From Bacillota bacterium (GTDB lineage Bacteria > Bacillota > Bacilli > Lactobacillales > Aerococcaceae): a stretch of 9,551 nt of DNA. The position numbers and the translations under genes were made by a program. The notes below the pieces were generated by a model. The model had not been told where the DNA came from. It made no database searches and worked only from the letters and a program-made list of their open reading frames with translations. Numbering within the stretch: position 1 is the first letter of the stretch; every line of letters begins with the position of its first letter. Positions 1-6,688 of this stretch are shown here, one piece after another. The stretch lies in the NCBI GenBank assembly GCA_023442905.1, contig JAEZWY010000094.1:1-9551 (forward strand), in the 5' to 3' direction.

Positions 1-1616
1 CGAATACCACTTTCAACAATTGGAATTTCCTTTTCAGTAAAGCCCGATAGTTTAATCATTTTCTTCGCAAGGTCTAGAATCAATACTTCTTTACCCATAT
101 CTAAGATAAACAATTCCCCACCCTGTGCCTTAGCACCTGCTTGGATAACCAAGCGACTTGCTTCAGGAATCGTCATAAAGTAACGACGCATTCTAAAGTC
201 AGTGACTGTCACTGGGCCACCTTTTTCAATTTGCTTCTTGAATACAGGAATAACAGAACCACGTGAACCTAGTACATTACCAAAACGTACAGCAGCAAAT
301 TTAGTATGGGACGAAACTTTATCCATACCAGTAACTAGCATTTCTGCAATTCGTTTTGAAGCCCCCATCACATTTGGTGGATTATTCGCTTTATCTGTAG
401 ATACCATAACAAAGACATCTACATTCGCTTTTTTAGCAGCATTGGCAACATTCATTGTGCCGTAGACATTATTTTTTACAGCTTCAGTTGGGTTAGCTTC
501 CATTAGCGGTACATGTTTATGCGCTGCTGCATGGTAAACAATATCCGATTTATAAGTTTGCATGATTTGCTCAATATGGTCTTTATCTTGCACATCCGCA
601 ATAATTGGGATCACTCGGGTATTGGGTAAATTTTTTTGTGCAAATTCTTGATTAATCAAATAAATTGAATTTTCCCCGTGACCTAATAGGTAAATCGTTT
701 GCGGTGCAAATTTAGCTACTTGACGACAAATCTCAGAACCAATTGAACCACCAGCACCTGTAACTAGGATATCTTTACCAGAGATTTGACGGAATGCGTC
801 TGAATCATCTAGCTCAACTTCTTCACGACCCAAAAGGTCAGAAATTTCAATTTCTTGAGGACCAGATACTGTATCCATTTGATAGCCTAAAAGTGTTTTT
901 TCAACTGAAGGCATCTGACGAACGTCTACATCATATTCAATACCCCAATCTAAAATTTGTTCAATTTTTTCACTTGGCAAAGTTGGTGCAGTAATAATGA
1001 TATTTTGTAAATGATATTGTTTGATAATATCTGGAATATCGTCAACACAACCTAGAATACTTAAATTATCCATCTTCTTATGTAGAAGCTCTTTATCGTC
1101 ATCCACAAAACCAACAAAGCGATAAGCCCCATCATTTTTAAATTGTTTGAGGAAGGTATTTCCTCCTCGACCAGCGCCGACAAGCAACGTTGGTTCAAAG
1201 ACGCCTTCACCATTCGGTAAATTATCTCTACGATCCATTGTTAATCGCCATGATGCACGTGACACAAATGTTAATCCTATAGCGAATACAGCTAATAAAA
1301 ATACAAAACGAATTGAAAAACTTCTATAAATGATAGCTGCAGACGCCACTGTTATAATTGACGCAATAAAATGGGTAATCAGTAAATCTGATGCCCCTTT
1401 GAAACTCATATAGCGAATAATCAAATTGTAGTTTTTTGTTCCTAAACTAGCTAGTATATAAGCAATGAAATATATAATAGATAATCCTACCGTCATTGAC
1501 ACGGTTAAACCTACATAAATCTCAAGTAGTAAATATGCGGCAAAACCAGCGACTAATATTGATACAAAATCAGCAACTGCTAGTATCGAATATTTTTGAT
1601 ATTTCGAAAAATTCAT
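1..1616 (-). CDS. capD: CapD/EpsC-type membrane-bound nucleotide-sugar 4,6-dehydratase/epimerase (3' end cut by window)
   Basis: Long-form polysaccharide-biosynthesis SDR enzyme of the CapD/PglF/WbpM type. In this family a UDP-HexNAc is dehydrated or epimerised at the membrane to make a deoxy-sugar precursor for capsule or glycan. The 538 visible codons show about four hydrophobic helices in residues 10-118, then a first Rossmann domain with GAGRGG at 147-152. A second Rossmann domain carries TGAGGSIGSE at 286-295 and VSTDKA around 405-410. T407-D408-K409 replaces the usual SDR Tyr-x-x-x-Lys, as in PglF-type dehydratases. The frame is open to the left edge at ...EKEIPIVESGI, so roughly 60-80 C-terminal residues are missing. 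An in-frame TAA lies directly before the ATG, which fixes the start; GGGAG at 1629-1633 is a rather distant ribosome binding site. It lies 50 bp after cpsB, so it is probably co-transcribed. The exact sugar product cannot be read from sequence. Confidence 0.9.
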   Translation of the reverse strand, partial: MNFSKYQKYSILAVADFVSILVAGFAAYLLLEIYVGLTVSMTVGLSIIYFIAYILASLGTKNYNLIIRYMSFKGASDLLITHFIASIITVASAAIIYRSFSIRFVFLLAVFAIGLTFVSRASWRLTMDRRDNLPNGEGVFEPTLLVGAGRGGNTFLKQFKNDGAYRFVGFVDDDKELLHKKMDNLSILGCVDDIPDIIKQYHLQNIIITAPTLPSEKIEQILDWGIEYDVDVRQMPSVEKTLLGYQMDTVSGPQEIEISDLLGREEVELDDSDAFRQISGKDILVTGAGGSIGSEICRQVAKFAPQTIYLLGHGENSIYLINQEFAQKNLPNTRVIPIIADVQDKDHIEQIMQTYKSDIVYHAAAHKHVPLMEANPTEAVKNNVYGTMNVANAAKKANVDVFVMVSTDKANNPPNVMGASKRIAEMLVTGMDKVSSHTKFAAVRFGNVLGSRGSVIPVFKKQIEKGGPVTVTDFRMRRYFMTIPEASRLVIQAGAKAQGGELFILDMGKEVLILDLAKKMIKLSGFTEKEIPIVESGI

Positions 1617-1666
1617 TTACGCGTTACGCTCCCAACTTATTTCCTTCTTTTTAACGATACAACATA

Positions 1667-2443
1667 CTAAAACAAACCAAAAAATTTCTTCTTCCGTTTT
1701 GGTTGATCTAAAACAAAATTCGCAATCATGGGATCCCCATTCACTAAGCTCTTCGCATTGGCTTTAAAATCAAAGACAATGCTCGTCCCATATTCTGCTT
1801 GCAATTTATTAAAGGCCGCTTCCATATTAAACCCTCTTGGTCCACTTGGTCGATGCGCATCTGAAGCTAGCATATGCACAAGATTTTCTTCAATCAACAA
1901 GCGACTAATTTCTTCAACACCTGATCCAAACTCACCTAGATACGATGCGGCTGTCAATTGAGCATAACAGCCCATATCAACAAAACGTTTTAAAATTTCT
2001 GGTTTTTCAATAATTTTTTGATTTCTTTCTGGATGGACGATAATTGGTCGAATATTACGGGATAACAAATCAAAGAATACTTGCTCTGCATAATGCGGCA
2101 CTTCATGGCTTGGAAATTCAATTAAAATATAATGACCATCTAAATCTGTAAATAAAATTTCACCTTGGTCAATATGGTCCAATAATTCACCATGAAGTCT
2201 TACTTCTTGTCCTGGGAATACAACCAGATCAATGCCTCTACGGTCCAACTCCACTTGTAATTGCCCAACCGCTTCTTCAACTTTGCTACGCTCATTAACA
2301 AATTCCGAGTTACGATGGTGAGGGGTTGCTAAGATATGCGTGATGCCTTCACGGACAGCAACATTAGCCATTTCCACAGCCATTTCTATATCTTTTGCCC
2401 CATCATCTACTCCAGGTAATATATGATTATGGATATCTATCAT
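1667..2443 (-). CDS. cpsB: CpsB/YwqE-family PHP-type tyrosine-protein phosphatase
   Basis: Manganese-dependent phosphotyrosine phosphatase of the PHP superfamily. In Gram-positive capsule clusters it removes phosphate from the bacterial tyrosine kinase (CpsD/Wze) and so tunes polymer length and output. The 258 residues carry all the expected metal ligands: H5-x-H7 in IDIHNH, H42 in ATPHH, E80 in GQEVR, E109 in LIEF, H137 in VHPERN and D195-x-H197 in ASDAH. The length matches the family. I start at 2443 rather than an upstream in-frame ATG at 2497 because AAAAGGAGG sits 7 nt before this ATG and homologues begin MIDIH. The C terminus is basic (KRKKKFFGLF). The gene is the first after the promoter at 2556-2584. 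The usual adaptor and kinase genes (wzd/wze) do not precede it here. Confidence 0.93.
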   Translation of the reverse strand: MIDIHNHILPGVDDGAKDIEMAVEMANVAVREGITHILATPHHRNSEFVNERSKVEEAVGQLQVELDRRGIDLVVFPGQEVRLHGELLDHIDQGEILFTDLDGHYILIEFPSHEVPHYAEQVFFDLLSRNIRPIIVHPERNQKIIEKPEILKRFVDMGCYAQLTAASYLGEFGSGVEEISRLLIEENLVHMLASDAHRPSGPRGFNMEAAFNKLQAEYGTSIVFDFKANAKSLVNGDPMIANFVLDQPKRKKKFFGLF

Positions 2444-2495
2444 GACATTCCCTCCTTTTTCAATTGGTAAATAGTGTGTCGAGTTCACTATATAC

Positions 2496-2529
2496 ACAAA
2501 AAAGATCCAGCTTTCTTGAATCTTTTTGT
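2496..2529 (-). terminator. Hairpin in the cpsB leader (weak terminator or attenuator candidate)
   Basis: The arms ACAAAAAGAT and ATCTTTTTTGT (minus strand, one bulged T) enclose a 13-nt loop, and the T-run forms the 3' arm. It lies between the cps promoter and cpsB, so it could stop transcripts arriving from the NUDIX gene or attenuate the capsule transcript itself. It is weak because the stem has few G:C pairs and no T-tail beyond the arm. Confidence 0.35.
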
Positions 2530-2555
2530 AAATGTGGCATTTTCATTTCTACAAT

Positions 2556-2584
2556 ATACTATATATAAACCAATCATATGTAAA
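2556..2584 (-). promoter_or_regulatory. Sigma-A promoter for the capsule genes
   Basis: On the minus strand, TTTACA (2579-2584) and TAGTAT (2556-2561) are separated by exactly 17 nt, five and four matches to the -35 and -10 consensus. Predicted transcription starts near 2549, giving a leader of about 105 nt before the cpsB ATG. Nearby AT-rich DNA could offer other -10 boxes. Confidence 0.55.
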
Positions 2585-2605
2585 AAAACAGTAAAGTCAT
2601 TTTAC
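2582..2605 (-). terminator. Weak terminator candidate after the NUDIX gene
   Basis: On the minus strand GTAAA-atgac-TTTAC is followed closely by a run of seven T (2582-2588). A 5-bp A/T-rich stem is marginal, so read-through from the degV-NUDIX unit into the capsule genes is plausible. The T-run overlaps the -35 of the cps promoter. Confidence 0.25.
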
Positions 2606-2640
2606 AATTTCACAACAAAAATTTATAACTACTTTATACT

Positions 2641-3096
2641 CTACCGCTTTTCAACTAATTTTAAAACATCATTTTCATCATATACTAATTTAATATCTAT
2701 CATAGCAGTGGTTTGGATTAACTCTTTAAGGAAAATACGATCCCCTTCCCAAAGGGTTAAGTCAAAAATTTTGTCTTTATCTACCCAAGCTAAGTCGCCT
2801 TCTCGCGTTTCTCCAACTTCATTATTTTCTAATTTTCCAGTGTATAAAAAGATATACATAGGTTCTTGATTAGCATAAATAAAAGTGACTACACCTCGGA
2901 AAAAAGTTGTACTCAAGGCTTGTCCTGATTCTTCTAAAACTTCTCTTTCCAAGCATTCCATTGGTGATTCACCGTATTCAAACTTACCGCCAATACCAAT
3001 CCATTTACCATGATTGATATCATTCGCTTTTTTAGTACGATGGAGCATCAAGTATTGATTAAAATCGTTTTCTAAATAAATAAGTGTTGATAACAT
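2641..3096 (-). CDS. MutX-like NUDIX hydrolase (probable 8-oxo-dGTP diphosphatase)
   Basis: Small NUDIX pyrophosphohydrolase of 151 residues. A complete Nudix box (G-x5-E-x7-RE-U-x-EE-x-G) spans residues 37-59: G37, E43, R51-E52, E55-E56 and G58, which bind the divalent metal and the diphosphate. MLHRTKKAND before the box, GKWIGIGGK into it, and the later EGDLAWV, WEGD and KLVYDEND stretches are the pattern I know from streptococcal MutX. That enzyme clears 8-oxo-dGTP from the nucleotide pool to prevent A:T to C:G transversions. Substrate is inferred from family resemblance, since NUDIX specificity is hard to read from sequence. The start ATG follows GAGGG with a short 4-nt spacer and lies 11 nt after the stop of the upstream degV gene, so the two are likely co-transcribed and perhaps translationally coupled. 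Confidence 0.85.
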   Translation of the reverse strand: MLSTLIYLENDFNQYLMLHRTKKANDINHGKWIGIGGKFEYGESPMECLEREVLEESGQALSTTFFRGVVTFIYANQEPMYIFLYTGKLENNEVGETREGDLAWVDKDKIFDLTLWEGDRIFLKELIQTTAMIDIKLVYDENDVLKLVEKR

Positions 3097-3107
3097 ATAG
3101 CCCTCGC

Positions 3108-3980
3108 TTAATCTAAATCAGCATCGACCAAGATACCCATACCTAGTGCACCTTTACCCCCGTGAACACCTAATACTGGCGTTAGGTAACGGATGATAAT
3201 CTCTTCGTTTGGATAGCTTTCTAAGAAATAGTCTCTGAATTCTACAGCTTTATCATAGGCATCACCATGGGCAAAACCTAAATGTAATCTGTCACCAAAT
3301 TTTTCTCGTGCTTCTTCATAAATCTTTATCCAAGATTTTTTGATTTTACCTTCAGTACGAATTTTTTCATATAAATCAACTGTTCCGTCATCTTCAAAAC
3401 GTAATACTGGGTAAATTTTCAAGACAGCACCAATAAAAGCTGAGGCGGCTTTTGCCCGTCCGCCTTTTACTAGATTATTTAAATCTTCTACAAATACGAA
3501 AATTTCTGAATCTCTAATCATTTGATTCATTGCTGGAATAATTTGTTCAGCTGTATAACCGGACTCAATTAAGCGAACAAGTTCTTTCACTTCATGTGCG
3601 ATAATAATCGATACCGCTTTAGTATCAATCAAATGAACTTTAATTTTGTCTTCATACTCTTGCATTACCATGCGAGCTGTTTGAAAAGTACCACTTAGTT
3701 TACTAGACATAAATACGCCATAAACTTCATCGTAACCCTTGGCAACTAATTCATCCATAATTTGATAATAATCTGTAGGTTCTGGTTGAGAAGATGTTGG
3801 TAGTTCATCTACCTTGACCATTTTATGGTAGAAATGTTTCAAACTAACCTCATCGGTAGTATCATCCATTACTTCGCCGTCCTTAAACGCAATCTTTAAA
3901 GTTACCTCGTATACATCTGGATGATGCTTCAATTCATCAGGCAAACTAGCTGTACTATCTACAATTATTGCTGATCGCAT
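3108..3980 (-). CDS. DegV family fatty-acid-binding protein (FakB-like), copy 1
   Basis: DegV/FakB proteins carry a fatty acid in a buried pocket and present its carboxylate to the kinase FakA, feeding exogenous fatty acids into phospholipid synthesis. The 290 residues match the family's usual length. Family motifs are all present: VDSTASLP (7-14), PTSSQP (61-66), the SSKLSGT loop (92-98), IDTKAVS (118-124), NLVKGGR (169-175), an Arg in KIRT (R208) and HGGKGALGMG (H273 onward). The conserved Ser/Thr, Arg and His residues correspond to the ones that hold the acyl carboxylate in known FakB structures. AAGGAGGA sits about 8 nt before the ATG. An extended -10 box lies directly upstream, and the NUDIX gene follows after 11 nt. 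Which fatty acid it prefers cannot be deduced here. Confidence 0.92.
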   Translation of the reverse strand: MRSAIIVDSTASLPDELKHHPDVYEVTLKIAFKDGEVMDDTTDEVSLKHFYHKMVKVDELPTSSQPEPTDYYQIMDELVAKGYDEVYGVFMSSKLSGTFQTARMVMQEYEDKIKVHLIDTKAVSIIIAHEVKELVRLIESGYTAEQIIPAMNQMIRDSEIFVFVEDLNNLVKGGRAKAASAFIGAVLKIYPVLRFEDDGTVDLYEKIRTEGKIKKSWIKIYEEAREKFGDRLHLGFAHGDAYDKAVEFRDYFLESYPNEEIIIRYLTPVLGVHGGKGALGMGILVDADLD

Positions 3981-4007
3981 TCTATCTTCCTCCTTGCAAC
4001 ACTTGGT

Positions 4008-4025
4008 CCTTGTATTTATTCAAGG
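4008..4025. repeat. Imperfect-centre inverted repeat at the degV copy 1 start of transcription
   Basis: CCTTG and CAAGG arms (5 bp each) flank an 8-nt A/T centre. The repeat begins 3 nt downstream of the -10 box at 4029-4034, so it covers about -4 to +15. This is an operator-like position, but the short arms make chance occurrence quite possible. Confidence 0.3.
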
Positions 4026-4028
4026 TAC

Positions 4029-4037
4029 ATTATAGCA
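4029..4037 (-). promoter_or_regulatory. Extended -10 promoter for degV copy 1
   Basis: The minus strand reads TGCTATAAT, a perfect TATAAT preceded by the TGn extension. No good -35 box exists: the position where it would lie falls inside the terminator stem of the upstream gene. An extended -10 can work without a -35. Transcription would start near 4022, about 42 nt before the ATG. Confidence 0.6.
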
Positions 4038-4063
4038 AAAAAAATGCGATAAATCGCATTTTT
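4037..4063 (-). terminator. Rho-independent terminator of degV copy 2
   Basis: Perfect 10-bp stem (4040-4049 with 4054-4063; minus strand AAAAATGCGA / TCGCATTTTT) with a 4-nt TTTA loop and eight T in a row on the minus strand. It begins 8 nt after the stop codon of degV copy 2 and ends where the next promoter starts. The symmetrical A/T flanks could work in either direction. Confidence 0.88.
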
Positions 4064-4071
4064 CTCGTATA

Positions 4072-4941
4072 TTACAAGTTAGCATCCACTAGTAAAAAGA
4101 TCCCAATCGATCCATTACCTACATGAGTACCCACTACTGGCGTTAAGGCACTAACAGAAACTTGTGACATATCTATATCGTTAGACATGTTGCTTACAAG
4201 ATCTAAAGCGCGTTCTGAAGCATTTGAATGAGCGATAGCCGGCTGTAACCGGTCACCGTATTTTGCATAAGCAGTTTGATAGATTTCCTTGAATTTTTCT
4301 TTCATTTTACGTTCAGTTCTGATTTTATCATTCACTTCTAATGACCCTGCTTGATCAATTTTAATTAATGGGGTGATTTTCAACAAATTCCCAAAGAAAG
4401 CACCCGCAGCTGATAAACGGCCACCTTTTACTAAGTTATCTAAAGAACCCACCAAGATATAAGTTTCACTTTCATCAGCAACTTGTTTTAGAGCGGGTAC
4501 AATAGCATCTGCAGCATGACCATCTGCTAGTAGACGTAAACACTCCCCTACTAAATGTTGTGACACAGCTGACGTCGACTTGGCATCAATAATATGGGTG
4601 GTAACTTGATCGGTAAACTCACGAGATACCGCTTCTAATGAAGACAGAGTGCCACTTAATTGACTAGCAATCACAATACCGTACACTTCATCATAGCCAG
4701 CTTTGATAATGTCTTCATATACATCATAAATTTGTCCGTTTGTAGGCTGTGACGTTGTTGGTAATTCAGGCATATTTTCTAATTCATTGTAATAATCTGA
4801 GATCACTTGAGGGTCACTAGAATCTTCGCGCACTTCTCCATCAGGAAAAATAACACTCAATTTAATCTGGAATACATTCTCTAGACTGCTTAAGTCTTCT
4901 GGTAAAGTTGCTGTTGAGTCAACAATAATTGCTGTTTTCAT
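4072..4941 (-). CDS. DegV family fatty-acid-binding protein (FakB-like), copy 2
   Basis: A second FakB-type fatty-acid carrier of 289 residues, one residue shorter than its neighbour. Its motifs fall at the same residue numbers: VDSTATLP (7-14), PTTSQP (61-66), ASQLSGT (92-98), NLVKGGR (169-175), R208 in KIRT and H273 in THVGNGSIG, so the pair aligns almost without gaps. Side chains around the pocket differ (for example HGGKG against HVGNG), consistent with a different acyl preference, as for the FakB paralogues of staphylococci and streptococci; that is inference. I start at 4941, not at the in-frame ATG at 5010. AAGGAGA lies 9 nt before 4941, and the added 23 residues (MVMLNYVDT...) are not part of the family. 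A TACAAT at 4970-4975 (minus) may be the -10, but I see no convincing -35. The gene has its own terminator and is probably monocistronic. Confidence 0.92.
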   Translation of the reverse strand: MKTAIIVDSTATLPEDLSSLENVFQIKLSVIFPDGEVREDSSDPQVISDYYNELENMPELPTTSQPTNGQIYDVYEDIIKAGYDEVYGIVIASQLSGTLSSLEAVSREFTDQVTTHIIDAKSTSAVSQHLVGECLRLLADGHAADAIVPALKQVADESETYILVGSLDNLVKGGRLSAAGAFFGNLLKITPLIKIDQAGSLEVNDKIRTERKMKEKFKEIYQTAYAKYGDRLQPAIAHSNASERALDLVSNMSNDIDMSQVSVSALTPVVGTHVGNGSIGIFLLVDANL

Positions 4942-5015
4942 ATTTATGGCTCTCCTTAAAAAATACATCATTGTACTAAAAATGGTGTCGACATAGTTTA
5001 ACATGACCACGAGGC

Positions 5016-5050
5016 AAAAAAAAGAGTAAGTTTTAACACCTACTCTTTTT
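5016..5050 (-). terminator. Rho-independent terminator downstream of the transporter relic
   Basis: The 10-bp stem pairs 5019-5028 with 5041-5050 (minus strand AAAAAGAGTA / TACTCTTTTT), with a 12-nt loop and eight T on the minus strand. It serves transcripts coming from the right. The only coding trace there before the brnQ terminator is the relic at 5087-5215, so it may be that lost gene's own terminator. Confidence 0.75.
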
Positions 5051-5069
5051 CCTAGTTATCATAACTAGG
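5051..5069. repeat. Perfect 19-nt palindrome
   Basis: CCTAGTTAT-c-ATAACTAGG: nine-base arms, fully complementary around a single centre base. It directly abuts the terminator stem at 5050. It could be a regulator binding site or a second small hairpin of the same terminator. I know of no regulator with this site. Confidence 0.6.
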
Positions 5070-5086
5070 TTATTCAGAAAGTTCCA

Positions 5087-5215
5087 TTAGCTATTACGGC
5101 GTGCTTCAAGTTCAGCAGCATTATTTAATACCCGTTTACGATTTAGTGGATAAACAAGCAGTACCACAATCCCACATAAGTTAATATATGCAATAAAGAA
5201 AATTAAGGTCTGCAA
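5087..5215 (-). pseudogene. Relic of the C-terminal end of a transporter (possible GPH/MFS sugar symporter)
   Basis: On the minus strand this frame encodes about 43 residues. A hydrophobic stretch (LIFFIAYINLCGIVVLLVY) is followed by a basic, helical tail PLNRKRVLNNAAELEARRNS and a TAA stop. A last membrane helix followed by YPL...K and a tail of the type AAELEARR is what I recall from GPH-family sugar:cation symporters, which are normally about 450 residues long. No ATG or GTG opens the frame. A stop lies immediately upstream (5219-5221), and the nearest TTG (5213-5215) has no ribosome binding site. The brnQ terminator sits 31 bp further upstream, leaving no room for the rest. I read it as the 3' stump of a gene lost by deletion; the family assignment is tentative. 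It could also be a chance open frame. Confidence 0.5.
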
Positions 5216-5245
5216 ATTTTACAAACAATATGTTAAGTTTTGCAA

Positions 5246-5283
5246 ATAAAAAGCACCTCACTTCAAATCAAGAAGTAGAGGTA
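5246..5283 (-). terminator. Rho-independent terminator of brnQ
   Basis: The minus-strand arms ACCTCTACTTC (5272-5282) and GAAGTGAGGT (5255-5264) pair with one bulge around a 7-nt loop. They are followed by GCTTTTTAT. It starts 13 nt after the brnQ stop codon. Confidence 0.8.
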
Positions 5284-5295
5284 CTATCTATTCGC

Positions 5296-6651
5296 TTAAC
5301 CAGCTATTTTTTCTTTTTCTGTAAGAATAATACCAATAACGAGTCCAATAAGCGCTGGGATTAGCCAGCCAAATCCATAGGCGTAAAATGGTAGTATAGC
5401 ATCAGCAAAATGACCAATTGTTTCCCCACCGATTGCATCAAAAATCCCTTTCGGTAAAGTTTTAATGAGGTCGAATAAGGCTGCAAACATTGTAAAGATC
5501 GTTACCCATCGATAAACATGCTTACTGGTATAAATAGGTTCGCATAAGGCGATAATGACCAGCGAAATCGCTAATGGGTACAAGAACATCAACACAGGGG
5601 TTGACAATCCAATAATTGTGGTTAATCCGACATTTGAAACAAGGAAGGATAAAGCCGTAAATAAAATAGTCCAATTCGTTGATGATAATTTATTAGGGAA
5701 AAGCTCTTCAAAAGTTTCTGCACAAGCCACAATTAATCCAATCGCTGTCTTTAAACATGCGAAGACCATGACTATAGCTAAGATGACTGAGCCAGCAGTT
5801 CCAAAGTAGTGTTGCGTAATCAAGGAAAGCGCGATACCGCCATTTTCCTGTACATCAATAAAGCCACGACTTTGTGTCCCTAGAATAGCTAAACTGAAAT
5901 AAATTAACCCCATTAATATAGCAGTTAGCAAACCGGATTTTACGGTTGAATTGGCCAAATTTTTAGGTTCATTCACGCCTAATTTACGGATTGAGCGAAT
6001 AATAATAATACCAAAAGCCAATGCTGCCAAAACATCCATCGTATTATAACCTTCCAAGAACCCTTGGAAAAAGGCTTGATTTGTATAGTTAGCAATCGGT
6101 TCAACATCAGCTACGCTTATTTCCGGCATGGTAAATGCACGAACAAAAATAATTGCTAAGAAAATAAGAAATACAGGATTTAAAAATTTACCAACATAAT
6201 CCATAATGTTTGAAGGACGAAGCGATAAAGCTAATGCAACCCCGAAAAATAAGGCTGAATAAATCAGTAATGCTACCGGTGAATCAGCAAAACTAGTTGT
6301 TGCAAATCCAACTTCAAAGGATACAGAAGCCGTTCTTGGACTAGCAAAGAATGGGCCTATGGTTAAATATAATGCTACCGTGAAAAAATATGCATATTTT
6401 CTAGAAATCTTACTAGCTAACTCAAAGACACCATCAGAGTGTGTCATCCCCATAGCCGCTACCGCTAATAAAGGCAGCCCCGTTGCTGTGATGATAAAGC
6501 CTAGACTTGATTGCCAAACATGGTCACCAGCCATCTGCCCCATTAAAACAGGGAAAATAATATTACCGGCACCAAAAAATAAGCCAAACAAAGTCGAAGC
6601 TACGACAATGAGCTCACGCATTGTCAGTTGTTTATTTAAATTTGGTTTCAT
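5296..6651 (-). CDS. brnQ: BrnQ branched-chain amino acid transport system II carrier
   Basis: Sodium- or proton-coupled uptake of leucine, isoleucine and valine across the cytoplasmic membrane (LIVCS family). The 451 residues are almost entirely hydrophobic, with about 12 predicted membrane segments, the usual length and topology. Family signatures are GLFFGAGNIIFPVLMGQMAG beginning at residue 23 and GPFFASPRTASVSFEVG at 99-115. The start ATG has AGGAG 8 nt upstream. The gene stands alone: its own terminator lies 13 nt after the stop, and a divergent gene lies upstream. A TATAAT box at 6689-6694 and a perfect palindrome at 6664-6678, between that box and the ribosome binding site, suggest control by a repressor. 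I see no T-box features and no convincing CodY box. BrnQ paralogues differ in substrate preference, which cannot be told here. Confidence 0.95.
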   Translation of the reverse strand: MKPNLNKQLTMRELIVVASTLFGLFFGAGNIIFPVLMGQMAGDHVWQSSLGFIITATGLPLLAVAAMGMTHSDGVFELASKISRKYAYFFTVALYLTIGPFFASPRTASVSFEVGFATTSFADSPVALLIYSALFFGVALALSLRPSNIMDYVGKFLNPVFLIFLAIIFVRAFTMPEISVADVEPIANYTNQAFFQGFLEGYNTMDVLAALAFGIIIIRSIRKLGVNEPKNLANSTVKSGLLTAILMGLIYFSLAILGTQSRGFIDVQENGGIALSLITQHYFGTAGSVILAIVMVFACLKTAIGLIVACAETFEELFPNKLSSTNWTILFTALSFLVSNVGLTTIIGLSTPVLMFLYPLAISLVIIALCEPIYTSKHVYRWVTIFTMFAALFDLIKTLPKGIFDAIGGETIGHFADAILPFYAYGFGWLIPALIGLVIGIILTEKEKIAG

Positions 6652-6663
6652 AAGTGTAACTCC

Positions 6664-6678
6664 TGTTCATATTGAACA
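6664..6678. promoter_or_regulatory. Perfect palindrome in the brnQ 5' leader (operator candidate)
   Basis: TGTTCA-TAT-TGAACA: six-base arms around three bases. It lies just after the expected transcription start of brnQ and touches the ribosome binding site (AGGAG, 6660-6664). A bound protein would block initiation; as RNA, the hairpin could hide the ribosome site. The arms are in the opposite order to a Gram-positive LexA box, so I do not call it that. Confidence 0.5.
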
Positions 6679-6688
6679 AAAATACCAT

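Noticed and set aside
794..994. Plus-strand open frames opposite capD, including this one
   Set aside because: The opposite strand encodes a clear, motif-bearing dehydratase; these are antisense shadows.
2444..2497. Upstream in-frame ATG adding 18 residues to CpsB
   Set aside because: The strong AAAAGGAGG site is 7 nt before ATG 2443, inside the added segment, and the family begins MIDIH.
2474..2869. 131-codon open frame on the plus strand
   Set aside because: It overlaps the NUDIX gene antisense and the capsule promoter region. Its product is low-complexity and resembles no family I know, so it is a shadow frame.
4986..4993. TGTCGACA upstream of DegV copy 2
   Set aside because: It is only an 8-bp palindrome, expected by chance in a window this size.
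4942..5010. Upstream in-frame ATG adding 23 residues to DegV copy 2
   Set aside because: There is no ribosome site at 5010, while AAGGAGA precedes 4941; the extra residues have no counterpart in the paralogue.
6664..6678. LexA/SOS box
   Set aside because: The arms are GTTC then GAAC, the reverse of the Gram-positive GAAC...GTTC arrangement.
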